From NCBI RefSeq assembly GCF_001730235.1, contig NZ_MIJF01000013.1:1-64000 (forward strand): 64,000 bases of DNA. Reading direction: 5' to 3'. The DNA comes from Vulcanibacillus modesticaldus (GTDB taxonomy: Bacteria > Bacillota > Bacilli > Tepidibacillales > Tepidibacillaceae). A program made the position numbers and the translations under genes. Of this stretch, positions 1-8,641 are shown one piece after another; position 1 is the stretch's first letter, and each line of letters starts with the position of its first letter. The notes under the pieces are model-generated. The model ran no database searches, was not told the DNA's origin, and worked only from the letters and a program-made list of their open reading frames with translations.

Positions 1-303
1 AACATGAACACTGCGTATTTTATGACAAGAATTGCAGATAATACGTGGTAAACGAGCATGTATAATGGTTTCATACTGAAAGAAATTAAGATGACGCCAT
101 GTTCGATCCTTATCAACAATATCATGAACTGGATTATGAGCAGCCCCACAATGAGGGCAAGTAAACTTAGCTCCTCGTTTAAAATTTAAATAAATATGAA
201 GTTGTTCTTGTTCTTTATTAAATTCTTTATAACTAACAAACCATGGATCTTTTATATCTAATGCTTCTTGAAACATATCTAAATCTTCTTGAGTGTGTAA
301 CAT
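1..303 (-). mobile_element. ISL3-family transposase, N-terminal part, cut by window edge
   Basis: The minus frame opens with ATG at 303, eight bases after a GGAGG site, and stays open to the window edge (101 codons). It begins MLHTQEDLDMFQEALDIKDP and contains a zinc-ribbon-like CPHC...CNSC pair, as in the N-terminal zinc-binding domain of ISL3-type transposases. The DDE catalytic part would lie outside the window. The 5' side of the element should end somewhere in 304-400, but I could not define a terminal repeat. The family call rests on the cysteine motif and general resemblance, not on a search. Confidence 0.75.
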
Positions 304-304
304 T

Positions 305-350
305 GACCATACCTCCAATATTATTTTCATAGATTATTACCAGTATGGTC
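305..350 (-). promoter_or_regulatory. Inverted repeat overlapping the transposase ribosome-binding site
   Basis: GACCATAC (305-312) and GTATGGTC (343-350) form a perfect 8-bp inverted repeat with 30 bases between. In the minus-strand transcript the distal arm covers the bases just after GGAGG and before the ATG at 303. Pairing could hide the translation start when transcription enters from outside, a control known for some insertion sequences. That role is inferred. Confidence 0.4.
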
Positions 351-408
351 TATTAGATTTTTTTTAATCCAATATTATTTAGCGAGGAAGCAAGTTTTTT
401 TATGCTTT

Positions 409-816
409 CTATCTGGTAGTACTGGTACTATTTTCGTAGTTTGTTACGTTAATAATAATTTGTTGTTCGCCAGACGAATTACTTTCCTTTATTAACGAAT
501 CGATAAGGTCTTGTTGATTAGGTTGAAAAGAATAAAGACGATCGATTTTCTTTTTAGGATATAGTAAACGTTCTAAAATATCTAAAGTATCATCTTCTGA
601 ACCTAAATCAATTACAGTAATCCTAGTTTGTTTGCCTCTTATCCAACTCCAAAAATTAATCCATCTTATAACCCATTCAATATTAGCTTGGCTATTTTTT
701 ACTAGAATAAAGTAATGTAGTTTTGTTTTCTTTCTCATTTTAGGTCGAAAATGACTACCTCTAACCTTTAAGTACAAAAAAAGAGAAGTCAAAATTCCTA
801 AATAAAAATAAAACAT
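409..816 (-). CDS. Small membrane-anchored GT2-like protein
   Basis: This 135-residue protein starts with one hydrophobic segment (about residues 2-18) and continues with a sequence resembling the first part of a family 2 glycosyltransferase fold: ILVKNSQANIEWVIRWI, then ITVIDLGSEDDTLDILERL, where the usual motif is VVDDGSTDDT. It is far too short for a full GT-A enzyme and lacks an obvious metal-binding DxD beyond this point, so catalytic activity is doubtful. A GAGGAGG site lies just before the ATG. It follows degU by about 46 bases on the same strand and may be the last gene of that unit. Function unknown. Confidence 0.6.
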   Translation of the reverse strand: MFYFYLGILTSLFLYLKVRGSHFRPKMRKKTKLHYFILVKNSQANIEWVIRWINFWSWIRGKQTRITVIDLGSEDDTLDILERLLYPKKKIDRLYSFQPNQQDLIDSLIKESNSSGEQQIIINVTNYENSTSTTR

Positions 817-862
817 GGTGCATCCTCCTCATTAGAGCATATGCAACCATGTTTACTTTCGT

Positions 863-1567
863 TCATTCGAGATTAACCCACCCATTTTTTATAGCGGTAA
901 TAACAGCCTGGGTTCGGTCCTGAACATCCATCTTTTGTAATATGTTACTCACGTGATTTTTAACTGTCTTTTCACTGATAAACAATTTTTCACCAATCGA
1001 ACGGTTACTATTTCCTTCAGCCATTAATTGTAATACTTCTATTTCTCTTGTAGTTAAAATTGCCCGCCAATCCACCGCATTTTTAATGAAAACCGGTTTT
1101 TCCGGTAATCCTTCATTTTGCTCCTTCAAACTTAAACGACGATATTCATTTATTACTTTCCCGGTTACTTCCGGATGGATATAGGCTTTACCTTCAGATA
1201 TTTCACGAATCGCTTCAACTAACGTCTCTGCATCCATGTCCTTTAATAAATATCCAGAAGCTCCAGCTCGCAATGTTTCAAAAACATACCCCTCATCATC
1301 ATGGATCGATAGGATCATAATTTTGGCTTCAGGATATAACTCTTTTACTTTCTTAGTCGTTTCCACACCATTTAAATGAGGCATATTGATATCCAAAAGG
1401 ATAACATCTGGTTTAATACCGTTATAGTTATTGAGAACACCGGTTCCATCGGAAAATTCAGCAATGACTTCCATATCCTCTTCTAAGTTAATGATCCGTT
1501 TTACACCTTCTCGAAACAGCTGATGATCATCTGCTAAAATAATTCTAATCTTATCCTTTTGACTCAT
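863..1567 (-). CDS. degU: Response regulator DegU (NarL/FixJ family)
   Basis: The 234-residue protein has a receiver domain (about 5-125) with the acidic pair D13-D14, the phospho-acceptor aspartate D59 in [10 protein letters not shown], and the lysine of GYLLKD. A LuxR-type helix-turn-helix follows (about 168-225, [25 protein letters not shown]). It is the partner of the adjacent DegS and overlaps the end of degS by 17 bases, so the two are translationally coupled. In Bacillus, DegU controls exoenzymes, motility and exopolymer genes; here it could act on the S-layer and polysaccharide genes in the same window, which is inference. Confidence 0.93.
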   Translation of the reverse strand: MSQKDKIRIILADDHQLFREGVKRIINLEEDMEVIAEFSDGTGVLNNYNGIKPDVILLDINMPHLNGVETTKKVKELYPEAKIMILSIHDDEGYVFETLRAGASGYLLKDMDAETLVEAIREISEGKAYIHPEVTGKVINEYRRLSLKEQNEGLPEKPVFIKNAVDWRAILTTREIEVLQLMAEGNSNRSIGEKLFISEKTVKNHVSNILQKMDVQDRTQAVITAIKNGWVNLE

Positions 1568-2729
1568 TGCTACTTTCCCCGCTTTCCTTTACTGGAATCT
1601 TAAATATAACTGTTGTACCCTGATTTAAAATTGATTTAATGTCTAATTCACCCTCAAGTAATTGGATTCTTTCCCTTATCCCTATTAAGCCAAAGTGGTT
1701 TTTATCTCTCATTACTTCATCTTCGATAAATCCTACACCATTATCCCTTATCATAACTTGGACAAAACTTTCAGCACACTCTACGTTTACTAGAACTTGG
1801 CTAGCATTGGCATGTTTAATAACATTATTGATGAGTTCTTGAATTAAACGAAATATCGCCACCTCTAATCCAGATGGAAATCTTCTCTCTCTTCCCGTAA
1901 TTACCAGTTCAATCGGCAATCTCTCTCTTTTAGAGACCTCAGGGATGAATTTTCGTAATGTAGGAATTAATCCTAAATCATCTAGAACCATTGGTCTTAA
2001 ATCGAAAATAATCTGTCGTACATCGGCTAAGCTCTGTCTGATCATTAGTTTTAAATCCTTTAATTCTCTTCTGGCCAACTCGATTTCATTGTTGTTCATC
2101 AGTCGTTCAGCGATTTCTGTCCTGAGTACTACATTTGCCATCGATTGTGCCGGACCATCATGGATGTCCCTCGCAACTCTTTTTCTTTCTTCCTCTTGAG
2201 CTTGGATAATCTTTAGCCCAAACATCTGCCTAAGTTGATTGGACTCTACCAACTCCGACATTTTGACAAAATCATTGGTTAAGTAATCATAAACAACGCT
2301 AATTTGGGTAATCAGAGATTCAGCACGCTCGATAGTTAATTCAATATTTTTTATCCTAACTTGAAGATCGTGTCGAACCGCCCGTAAATTCACTTCTCTT
2401 TCTCTAGCGATGAACAAATCTATCTGAAATTGATTGGCATCCTCATAAGCCTTTTGAATGTCACTTTCAGAATAAACTTTGAAGTTTTTACTAACTTTCA
2501 CCAGTTGACTTCGGGATTTCTTATATTTTAATTCTAACTCGTCAACTTCTGAAATTACTTGTTTTATATCTTCATTAATTTGATCAAGCTTTTTTATTAA
2601 AGTTTCTTTTTCTGCTCTAGCATCTTCCGCAATCTCAAATATCTGTTCCTTACTCTTTTTAATAGATTCAATCGTCTTATTCAAGATCTCTTCTAATTCA
2701 ATCTGTTCAGTTTTTTGCTCTACTCCCAT
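1551..2729 (-). CDS. degS: Sensor histidine kinase DegS, cytoplasmic
   Basis: The 392-residue kinase has no membrane segment. Residues 1-170 form the long coiled-coil DegS sensor region. Then comes the HisKA_3 dimerisation box [15 protein letters not shown] with the phospho-accepting H190 (H189 in B. subtilis DegS), and the HATPase domain with NNVIKHA (N box) and DNGVGF (G1 box). It phosphorylates DegU. The ATG at 2729 follows an AGGTG site. The upstream region holds a dyad at 2818-2835 that could regulate it. Confidence 0.93.
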   Translation of the reverse strand: MGVEQKTEQIELEEILNKTIESIKKSKEQIFEIAEDARAEKETLIKKLDQINEDIKQVISEVDELELKYKKSRSQLVKVSKNFKVYSESDIQKAYEDANQFQIDLFIAREREVNLRAVRHDLQVRIKNIELTIERAESLITQISVVYDYLTNDFVKMSELVESNQLRQMFGLKIIQAQEEERKRVARDIHDGPAQSMANVVLRTEIAERLMNNNEIELARRELKDLKLMIRQSLADVRQIIFDLRPMVLDDLGLIPTLRKFIPEVSKRERLPIELVITGRERRFPSGLEVAIFRLIQELINNVIKHANASQVLVNVECAESFVQVMIRDNGVGFIEDEVMRDKNHFGLIGIRERIQLLEGELDIKSILNQGTTVIFKIPVKESGESSNESKG

Positions 2730-2817
2730 TCTCTACACCTACATCTATTATTTATCTAATCTTAACATATATCTTCTTTCATCTCTTAATCTAACTGTAC
2801 TAAAGAGGATTGATTTT

Positions 2818-2835
2818 ATAGGTCTTTAGACCTAT
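2818..2835. promoter_or_regulatory. Perfect dyad upstream of degS, possible operator
   Basis: ATAGGTC (2818-2824) and GACCTAT (2829-2835) are perfect inverted arms around TTTA. The dyad sits about 90 bases before the degS start and close to an AT-rich stretch that could be a promoter -10 box. No U-rich tail follows, so it does not look like a terminator. A binding site for a dimeric regulator is plausible; the neighbouring ribbon-helix-helix protein is a candidate, but nothing proves it. Confidence 0.4.
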
Positions 2836-2865
2836 TTTGATGCAAACCTTGCTATCATTAGTATA

Positions 2866-2900
2866 TAAAAAATAAAAAAGTCCTCATAGTAGAAGACTTT
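2866..2900 (-). terminator. Rho-independent terminator after the RHH gene
   Basis: On the minus strand the arms AAGTCTTC and GAGGACTT (one G-U pair) enclose a six-base loop and are followed by TTTTATTTTTT. It separates the small regulator gene from degS. Confidence 0.75.
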
Positions 2901-2946
2901 ACCACCATTTCATAGATATAACATTTTATTGCATTTTTATAACTTG

Positions 2947-3123
2947 TTAAATAACTCTAATTTTAGGAACTACTTTTTCTAATATTTCTGTTATTACTTT
3001 ACTACGGTTGGTCTCACTCTCTTTTGCTATCTGATCAATCTTCTGAATTAATTCAGGGTCTAGCCGAATACTTATCACTCTCTTTGGTACCGACTTTTCC
3101 TTGCTCTTACTTATAACTAACAT
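2947..3123 (-). CDS. Ribbon-helix-helix (CopG/Arc-type) DNA-binding protein
   Basis: The small basic protein contains a short beta strand and two helices typical of ribbon-helix-helix regulators: RVISIRLDPELIQKIDQIAKESETNRSKVITEILEKVV. I chose the ATG at 3123 (58 residues) because GGAGG lies eight bases upstream; an upstream GTG at 3165 has no such site. RHH proteins bind DNA as dimers of dimers on short inverted repeats. The dyad at 2818-2835 is nearby. No toxin gene is adjacent, so an antitoxin role is not supported. Target unknown. Confidence 0.8.
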   Translation of the reverse strand: MLVISKSKEKSVPKRVISIRLDPELIQKIDQIAKESETNRSKVITEILEKVVPKIRVI

Positions 3124-3253
3124 CTTATCTTCCTCCATTCTCGATTTATTAACTTCTATCTTCACCGTAAATCTTTTTCTATCTGTATTTTACATGTATT
3201 ACTTTAAAAATACTGTCGGATTGAGTCAGCATTTTAACACTAATTTTGTCGAT

Positions 3254-3287
3254 AAAAAAATCTCCCCATCATTAGGATGGAGAGATA
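3254..3287 (-). terminator. Terminator of metK
   Basis: Minus-strand arms ATCTCTCCATC and GATGGGGAGAT (one G-U pair) form an 11-bp stem followed by seven Ts, just after the metK stop codon. Confidence 0.85.
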
Positions 3288-3304
3288 TAATATTGATCAC
3301 TATT

Positions 3305-4516
3305 TTATTTGGTATTTGCTAAAGCTTCCTGCTTTAATATTTCTGCCTTGTCTGTACGCTCCCATGGTAAGTCAAGATCGTTGCGACCAAAATGTCCGTA
3401 TGCTGCTGTTTGACGATAGATTGGTCTACGAAGTTCTAGTTCTTTAATAATTCCCGCAGGACGTAAATCAAAATGTTTGCGAACTAGCTCTACAAGAACA
3501 CTTTCCTCAACTTTACCTGTACCAAAGGTATCGACATTGATGGAAACTGGTTTTGCTACACCGATTGCATATGCCAATTGTACTTCACACTTATCTGCTA
3601 GACCTGCTGCAACGATGTTTTTAGCTACATAACGCGCCGCATATGCTGCAGAACGGTCAACTTTTGTTGGGTCTTTACCTGAAAAAGCTCCACCACCATG
3701 ACGGGCATAGCCACCGTAAGTATCAACGATTATCTTACGACCTGTTAAACCTGCATCTCCTTGTGGACCACCGATAACAAAGCGACCTGTTGGATTGATT
3801 AAATACTTAGTGTTTTCATCAAGCAATTCAGCTGGCACAATTGGTTCCACTACATATTTAATTAAATCCTCTTTAATCTGTTCTAAGGACACTTCAGGAT
3901 GATGTTGGGTGGAAATTACGATTGTATCAATACGTACTGGTTTATCTCCTTCGTACTCCACCGTTACTTGAGTCTTACCATCAGGACGCAAGTAATCTAA
4001 TGTGCCATCCTTACGAACTTCTGTCAAACGACGAGCCAATTTATGAGCTAAAGAGATTGGCAATGGCATTAGTTCAGGAGTTTCATTACAAGCGAAACCA
4101 AACATTAATCCTTGGTCTCCAGCTCCAATCGCTTCAATCTCCTCATCGGTCATTTGTCCTTCACGTGCTTCTAAAGCTTGGTCAACCCCCATCGCAATAT
4201 CTGGAGATTGTTCATCAATTGATGTTAATACAGCACATGTTTCAGCATCAAAACCGAATTTAGCACGTGTATAACCAATTTCTTTAATCGTTTCGCGAAC
4301 AATCTTTGGAATATCAACATAACAACTGGTAGTAATTTCTCCAGCTACTAAAACTAATCCAGTTGTTACAGATGTTTCAGCTGCCACTCTAGCATTTGGA
4401 TCCTTTTCTAGGATAGCATCTAAAATAGCATCAGATATTTGGTCACAAATCTTATCTGGATGACCTTCTGTAACGGATTCAGAAGTGAATAGGTGACGAC
4501 CTTTAGCAAGTGTCAT
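3305..4516 (-). CDS. metK: S-adenosylmethionine synthetase
   Basis: MetK joins methionine and ATP to make S-adenosylmethionine, releasing phosphate and pyrophosphate, in the cytoplasm. The 403-residue sequence has the family's normal length and motifs: GHPDK near residues 18-22, [15 protein letters not shown] in the middle, and the glycine-rich [27 protein letters not shown] site precedes the ATG. The gene is transcribed alone from a strong promoter through a SAM riboswitch, giving feedback control by its own product. Confidence 0.98.
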   Translation of the reverse strand: MTLAKGRHLFTSESVTEGHPDKICDQISDAILDAILEKDPNARVAAETSVTTGLVLVAGEITTSCYVDIPKIVRETIKEIGYTRAKFGFDAETCAVLTSIDEQSPDIAMGVDQALEAREGQMTDEEIEAIGAGDQGLMFGFACNETPELMPLPISLAHKLARRLTEVRKDGTLDYLRPDGKTQVTVEYEGDKPVRIDTIVISTQHHPEVSLEQIKEDLIKYVVEPIVPAELLDENTKYLINPTGRFVIGGPQGDAGLTGRKIIVDTYGGYARHGGGAFSGKDPTKVDRSAAYAARYVAKNIVAAGLADKCEVQLAYAIGVAKPVSINVDTFGTGKVEESVLVELVRKHFDLRPAGIIKELELRRPIYRQTAAYGHFGRNDLDLPWERTDKAEILKQEALANTK

Positions 4517-4647
4517 ATTTTAAACTCCTCCTTATCTTTATTATACTCATCTATAGCAAACGGTACTCATTTCCCTCAATTCATTCTCAATCAGATCAAA
4601 ACCTCTTGACTTAAAATATAAACGTTACTAAGAGGAGTTGCTTGATT

Positions 4648-4678
4648 AAAAAAAGCCTTTCCCTCAGAGGAAAGGCTT
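4648..4678 (-). terminator. Expression-platform terminator of the SAM riboswitch
   Basis: On the minus strand AAGCCTTTCC and GGAAAGGCTT pair and are followed by seven Ts. It lies between the SAM aptamer and metK, so it ends transcription when SAM is bound. Confidence 0.9.
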
Positions 4679-4692
4679 GAAATTTGAGCTTT

Positions 4693-4812
4693 ACCTCTTA
4701 TCTTCAGAATGAATCCAATTCATTCTACAGGTTAGCACCTTATCATCTTTTCTTGTGATGATGGTTGCCGGGCGTCATCGGGCCTGTCCCTTAGCCTACT
4801 CGGGATAAGAGT
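4693..4812 (-). ncRNA. S-box (SAM-I) riboswitch controlling metK
   Basis: The minus-strand RNA has the S-box hallmarks: P1 formed by CTCTTATC and GATAAGAG at the two ends, the conserved GATGACGCCCGGCAACC in the core, and GGTGCTAA before the last helix. A terminator stem follows at 4648-4678. The SAM-I family senses S-adenosylmethionine and shuts off methionine and SAM synthesis genes; here it controls metK directly. Confidence 0.95.
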
Positions 4813-4828
4813 ATCCGTACAAATAGAT

Positions 4829-4857
4829 ATATTAACTAAAAGAGATATCCTTGTCAA
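4829..4857 (-). promoter_or_regulatory. Sigma-A promoter of the SAM riboswitch-metK transcript
   Basis: TTGACA (4857-4852) and TAATAT (4834-4829) are separated by exactly 17 bases on the minus strand. The start site would fall just before the aptamer. Confidence 0.85.
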
Positions 4858-4867
4858 TATAAAAATG

Positions 4868-6298
4868 TTAGTCATTAATAAAGATCAAGTTTGTTGCTGG
4901 ATCATACTGAACATCTGCTCCTAAACTCTCACTCAAGAAACGCAACGGTACAACTGTACGATTATTAACAACCATTGCTGGTACATCTAGTTGGACAATT
5001 CGACCGTTAACTTTTGCTTTGTTATCACTGATAACAAATGAAATTGTTATATCACCTTTTTTAATTGAAACTGTTTTCGTTGTCGGATCATATGTAACTT
5101 CTGCTCCTAAAGTTTCCGAAATCGCTCTAAATGGTACCAAAGTACGGCCATTGAGAATTTGTGGAGGAACATCAAATACTGGCTCTTTACCATTAACATA
5201 GGCAGTTAATCGCTTTTTGTTCAATTTTTTGTACAACTCGATTAATTTCTTAGCCTCTTTTTTGTCACCTCTAGTAAAAGCAAAGATTTGTTCTTGTGAT
5301 AGTAAAACATCTTCCTGACGGTCCATTAATTGATACACTTCTCTTAGCTTCCTAAATGCCTCAATTTTGTTTTGGATTTCCACTTTTATGTCTTCAACTT
5401 TTTCGACTTCTTCTTCAATTTCTTTTTGTTCAAGCTCTTCTTCAATCGTATCTTTAAATGAATCGATTAACTCTTCTAACTCTTCAATCTCGTCTTTAGA
5501 TAATTTTCTTTCTGCTAAGCCCTCATTTAAATAACTGTAAACTCGCTGTATTGATTCATCAGTATTTTTAGTTGCATTCAACTCCTGTAATAAAGGTGCC
5601 CACTTCTTACTTACTCGACCTTTTAATTCTCTAATTTTCTTTTGTAGTTTTTCTCTTTGTTTCTCTAATTTACGTTGTTTTTTTTCTAATCTTTCGAGTA
5701 ATTTCCTATTTTTCTCAAGTTCCTTCTTAATCTTTTTTGCTTCCCATTCTTTCCAGCGACCGTCTTTCATTTCATCCATATCATCTTCTTCAATTGCATC
5801 TTCATCTTCATCAGCGATTTCATCTTCTTCAATCGCATCTTCATCTTCATCAATAACTTCATCTTCTTCGATTGCTTCTTCATCCTCATCTACGATTTCA
5901 TCTTCTTCGATCGCATCTTCGTCTTCATCGATAACTTCATCTTCTTCGATTGCTTCTTCATCCTCATCTATGATTTCATCTTCTTCAATTGCATCTTCAT
6001 CTTCATCGACGATTTCATCTTCTTCGATTGCTTCTTCATCTTCATCGACGATTTCATCTTCTTCTATTGCTTCTTCATCTTCATCAATGATTTCATCTTC
6101 TTCGATCGCATCTACTTCTTCATCAACGACTTCATCTTCTCCTATTACGCTATCTTCACTTCCATTATCTAATATAACTTCATCTGCAGTTACTCTTGTT
6201 GTATCAGTATTAAGTTCTTCAGCTTGTCCAATAATCGAAATCGTTGGAGTAAAAACAATGACAAAACTCAGCAAAATCATAATAAATGATTTCTTCAT
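4868..6298 (-). CDS. Secreted acidic-repeat protein with two copper amine oxidase N-type (stalk) domains
   Basis: The 476-residue protein begins with a signal peptide (MKKSFIMILLSFVIVFTP). Residues about 65-175 consist of 13-residue acidic repeats of the type AIEEDE(I/V)(V/I)DEDE. A Lys/Glu-rich coiled coil follows (about 180-365), then two stalk domains at the C-terminus with the phrases NGRTLVPFRAISETLGAEV and NNRTVVPLRFLSESLGADV. In Gram-positive bacteria these stalk domains occur in cell-surface proteins and do not imply oxidase activity. No membrane anchor or sorting signal is seen. The role is probably structural or cation-binding at the surface. Confidence 0.8.
   Translation of the reverse strand: MKKSFIMILLSFVIVFTPTISIIGQAEELNTDTTRVTADEVILDNGSEDSVIGEDEVVDEEVDAIEEDEIIDEDEEAIEEDEIVDEDEEAIEEDEIVDEDEDAIEEDEIIDEDEEAIEEDEVIDEDEDAIEEDEIVDEDEEAIEEDEVIDEDEDAIEEDEIADEDEDAIEEDDMDEMKDGRWKEWEAKKIKKELEKNRKLLERLEKKQRKLEKQREKLQKKIRELKGRVSKKWAPLLQELNATKNTDESIQRVYSYLNEGLAERKLSKDEIEELEELIDSFKDTIEEELEQKEIEEEVEKVEDIKVEIQNKIEAFRKLREVYQLMDRQEDVLLSQEQIFAFTRGDKKEAKKLIELYKKLNKKRLTAYVNGKEPVFDVPPQILNGRTLVPFRAISETLGAEVTYDPTTKTVSIKKGDITISFVISDNKAKVNGRIVQLDVPAMVVNNRTVVPLRFLSESLGADVQYDPATNLIFIND
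5781..6110. repeat. 39-bp in-frame tandem repeat encoding acidic units
   Basis: About eight and a half copies of a 39-bp unit encode AIEEDE-x-x-DEDE-(E/D). Copies differ mainly at silent positions and at the two hydrophobic residues, so the array is maintained as protein. The purine-rich strand bias also creates a long serine-coding frame on the opposite strand, which is a shadow. Confidence 0.9.
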
Positions 6299-6449
6299 TT
6301 TTTAATCAACTCCCTTACTTGTTTATTTTTCCTATAGTAACTAGTACTAATATTATAATAAATTTTAGGGGGTAATTAGCAGAATTTTGTCAAAATAATA
6401 CTTATGTCCTACAAACATTTAGGATTATATGCATAATTTCTTCATAATT

Positions 6450-6491
6450 CCAACATAATAAGGGTAATTAGTATGCCCAAACTAATTACCC
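6450..6491 (-). terminator. Hairpin and probable terminator after the spore protein gene
   Basis: GGGTAATTAGT (6462-6472) and ACTAATTACCC (6481-6491) form a perfect 11-bp stem with an 8-base loop. On the minus strand it is followed by TTATTATG, a weak U-tract. The same string GGGTAATTAG recurs at about 6370. Confidence 0.6.
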
Positions 6492-6530
6492 CAAGATTTT
6501 CGTGAAATTATTTATTCAATTTGAAAATAT

Positions 6531-6755
6531 TTATTCAGTTATTCCGTTTAATAATTGCTCAGCGCTTTGAACAAGCTTTCTTGTCATATAGCCACCAACA
6601 GCTCCGCAGTCTCTAGAGGATATCTGTCCCCAATAGTCTTCGCTACCTTGGTATACAGGTATGCCTAATTCTGCTGCTATTTCGTATTTCATGTTATCCA
6701 AGGCTTGATGCGCTTCTGGGACCAATTGCTGTTTACCCCACTGTCCCTTTGCCAA
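6531..6755 (-). CDS. Alpha/beta-type small acid-soluble spore protein
   Basis: The protein contains MKYEIAAELGI, which fits the site cut by the germination protease GPR, and the DNA-binding region SSRDCGAVGGYMTRKLVQSAEQLL. Such proteins coat spore DNA and protect it. I start at TTG 6755 (74 residues, MAKGQWGKQQ...), six bases after AGGGGGTG; the GTG at 6764 lies inside that ribosome-binding site. Compared with common members it has DYWGQISSRDC where QLGADTTARANG is usual, so it is a divergent, cysteine-containing variant. It shows that the organism forms spores. Confidence 0.88.
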   Translation of the reverse strand: MAKGQWGKQQLVPEAHQALDNMKYEIAAELGIPVYQGSEDYWGQISSRDCGAVGGYMTRKLVQSAEQLLNGITE

Positions 6756-6905
6756 AATGATCACCCCCTAATTATTTGCTAATCATATTTTTTGAAAATA
6801 AGTACTGATTTACCCTGCAAAGAATGTGGTATTATTGTTTAAATTAAGCATCTCCTATGTTATCCTATACGTAAGTAATTATTAATAAATAGGGGTGATT
6901 TGGGA

Positions 6906-7172
6906 ATGCTAACACCTGAAGATATATTTGAGAAGGAGTTTAAACGTGCTTTACGTGGTTATGATATTGATGAAGTAAACGAATTTTTAGATCAAGTTAT
7001 CCAAGATTATGCTCGTATAATTGAAGAAAATAAAACGTTAAAAAAGGAATTACAACAATTTAAAACTTCTACAACTCGCCAAAGCTTTCATTCCTCTGTC
7101 AATGAGAAGATCACTATTGATGATTTAGTGAAGAGAATTGAAGCTTTAGAAAAGAAAACAAGATTTTTATAA
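6906..7172 (+). CDS. gpsB: Cell division protein GpsB (DivIVA-like)
   Basis: The 88-residue protein starts MLTPEDIFEKEFKRALRGYD, the DivIVA/GpsB lipid-binding motif, then EVNEFLDQVIQDY and a coiled coil with a short C-terminal helix (DDLVKRIEALEKKTRFL). GpsB is a cytoplasmic adaptor that moves between the septum and the side wall and coordinates penicillin-binding proteins. The start is ATG 6906, eight bases after AGGGGTG; the in-frame TTG at 6900 is too close to that site. It is a single plus-strand gene with its own terminator. Confidence 0.92.
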   Translation: MLTPEDIFEKEFKRALRGYDIDEVNEFLDQVIQDYARIIEENKTLKKELQQFKTSTTRQSFHSSVNEKITIDDLVKRIEALEKKTRFL

Positions 7173-7175
7173 AAA

Positions 7176-7212
7176 TAAACCTCTGTCTATATCTTTTTAG
7201 ACAGAGGTTTTG
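7176..7212. terminator. Bidirectional terminator between gpsB and the next gene
   Basis: ACCTCTGTCTA and TAGACAGAGGT pair, with T-runs on both sides, serving gpsB (plus) and the secreted protein gene (minus). Confidence 0.85.
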
Positions 7213-7217
7213 GTAAT

Positions 7218-7679
7218 TTATTGGTTTTCTAGATCACCTTGTAAAATTTCATAAGTCCCTCTAATCATTACATAAGAAGTACCTTCAACTACCCTGATCC
7301 CACGTCCATCGCTCCTGGGAATGATTAACTGATGATTTAGTGCAACTTGCTGACCGATAGCAATATCTTCTCCGGATGTTACATCTGGAATTCCATTTGA
7401 GCCATCACCAAAGGCAACGACCTTACCAGTGCGTACAATTATTTCCGTACCGGAATTACCGAGCAAAATATCTCCTGCTAATAACTTCTCAACCACTATC
7501 TGTGCTGTATTTCCAGAATTATTAAATTGAAGTTGAGAAATTTGCTGATCGACATAGCTTTTGGTTACTACCGGGTCATCTATTGATCCTGGTTCACCAA
7601 TTCCTCCTGCAAATGCTGTTGTAACTAGTGACCCTGCGATCACGATGGCCGCTAATCCCAGTTTATGTGATTTTTTCAT
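7218..7679 (-). CDS. Secreted hypothetical protein (PVVTKSYVDQQI type)
   Basis: This 153-residue protein has a signal peptide ending near TTAFAGG and then GEPGSIDDPVVTKSYVDQQI followed by a mostly beta domain rich in Gly and hydrophobic strands. The phrase DPVVTKSYVDxQ is, as I recall, shared by uncharacterised secreted proteins of Bacillales and related clostridia. No anchor or catalytic motif is visible. A GGAGGG site precedes the ATG. I do not recognise a function. Confidence 0.65.
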   Translation of the reverse strand: MKKSHKLGLAAIVIAGSLVTTAFAGGIGEPGSIDDPVVTKSYVDQQISQLQFNNSGNTAQIVVEKLLAGDILLGNSGTEIIVRTGKVVAFGDGSNGIPDVTSGEDIAIGQQVALNHQLIIPRSDGRGIRVVEGTSYVMIRGTYEILQGDLENQ

Positions 7680-7751
7680 TGTTGCCCTCCTATCTTACCA
7701 CATACACTTATTCTACTAATTCGATACGGATCTGTAATATCCTTTTTTTAT

Positions 7752-8510
7752 TCATTCATTACGAATGCCCGTAAGGTCTTTTACAACTTCAGAAGCAATT
7801 ATTAGTCCAGCAACCGAAGGTACAAAAGCTACGCTTCCAGGTATTTGATGCCTAACAACACAAGTTCGATCTTTCCTTGTGCAAATACAACTTGTTTTAC
7901 AATCTCCATCATAAGTTTGTGGTTTAAGGGGCTTTTCTTTTGAGTAAACAACTTTTAAAGAAGGTATCCCGCGTTTACGAAGTTCACGACGCATAACTTT
8001 TGCTAGGGGGCAAATCGATGTTTCATATATATCTGCTACTTCAAGCATTGTTGGGTTAAGTTTATTTCCTGCTCCCATAGCACTTATGATCGGAATATTC
8101 CTCTTTGTACAGCGTTCAATTAAATCAAGTTTTGACGATACCATATCGATGGCATCGATAACATAATCATAATCATCAGCTAATAATTGTTCAGCACTCT
8201 CTGAATTATAAAGCATTTGAATGGCTTCAACTTTTGCTTTAGGATTGATTGATAAAATGCGTTCTTTCATCAATTGGACTTTTGATTTTCCAACTGTTCT
8301 TCTAGTTGCATGAATTTGTCGATTTAAGTTTGTTAAACATACATCGTCATCATCGACGAGAACGAATGAACCAACACCACTTCTTACAAGTCCTTCAACA
8401 ACAAATGTGCCAACACCGCCGATGCCAAAAATCGCAACTTTACTATTAGCTAAAGTTTCTAATCCTTTTGGTCCGATAAGCATTTCTGTTCTAGAAAAAG
8501 CATGTAACAT
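7752..8510 (-). CDS. tcdA: tRNA threonylcarbamoyladenosine dehydratase (TcdA/YrvM)
   Basis: A ThiF/E1-like enzyme that uses ATP to cyclise the t6A base at position 37 of ANN-decoding tRNAs. The 252-residue sequence shows the nucleotide-binding GIGGVGTFVVEGLVRSGVG (about 30-50), DDDDVCLTNLNRQIHA, and DYVIDAIDMVSSKLDLI, followed by a cysteine-rich loop DCKTSCICTRKDRTC and a C-terminal hydrophobic segment typical of the TcdA branch. It is monocistronic by spacing. Confidence 0.9.
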   Translation of the reverse strand: MLHAFSRTEMLIGPKGLETLANSKVAIFGIGGVGTFVVEGLVRSGVGSFVLVDDDDVCLTNLNRQIHATRRTVGKSKVQLMKERILSINPKAKVEAIQMLYNSESAEQLLADDYDYVIDAIDMVSSKLDLIERCTKRNIPIISAMGAGNKLNPTMLEVADIYETSICPLAKVMRRELRKRGIPSLKVVYSKEKPLKPQTYDGDCKTSCICTRKDRTCVVRHQIPGSVAFVPSVAGLIIASEVVKDLTGIRNE

Positions 8511-8641
8511 ATAATCTCCCTCAATTTCAAAAATTTCGAATCTATTTTACAACATATAGAATATACCGTAATTTTTATCTATTTTCAATAATAAACCTCT
8601 GCCAAATAATAAGTTAAAGTAATATACACAGGACCAATTTA

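Noticed and set aside
5970-6305. Long serine-rich open frame on the plus strand
   Set aside because: It lies exactly opposite the acidic repeats (GAA/GAT codons read backwards as TTC/ATC/TCT) and has no ribosome-binding site, so it is a shadow.
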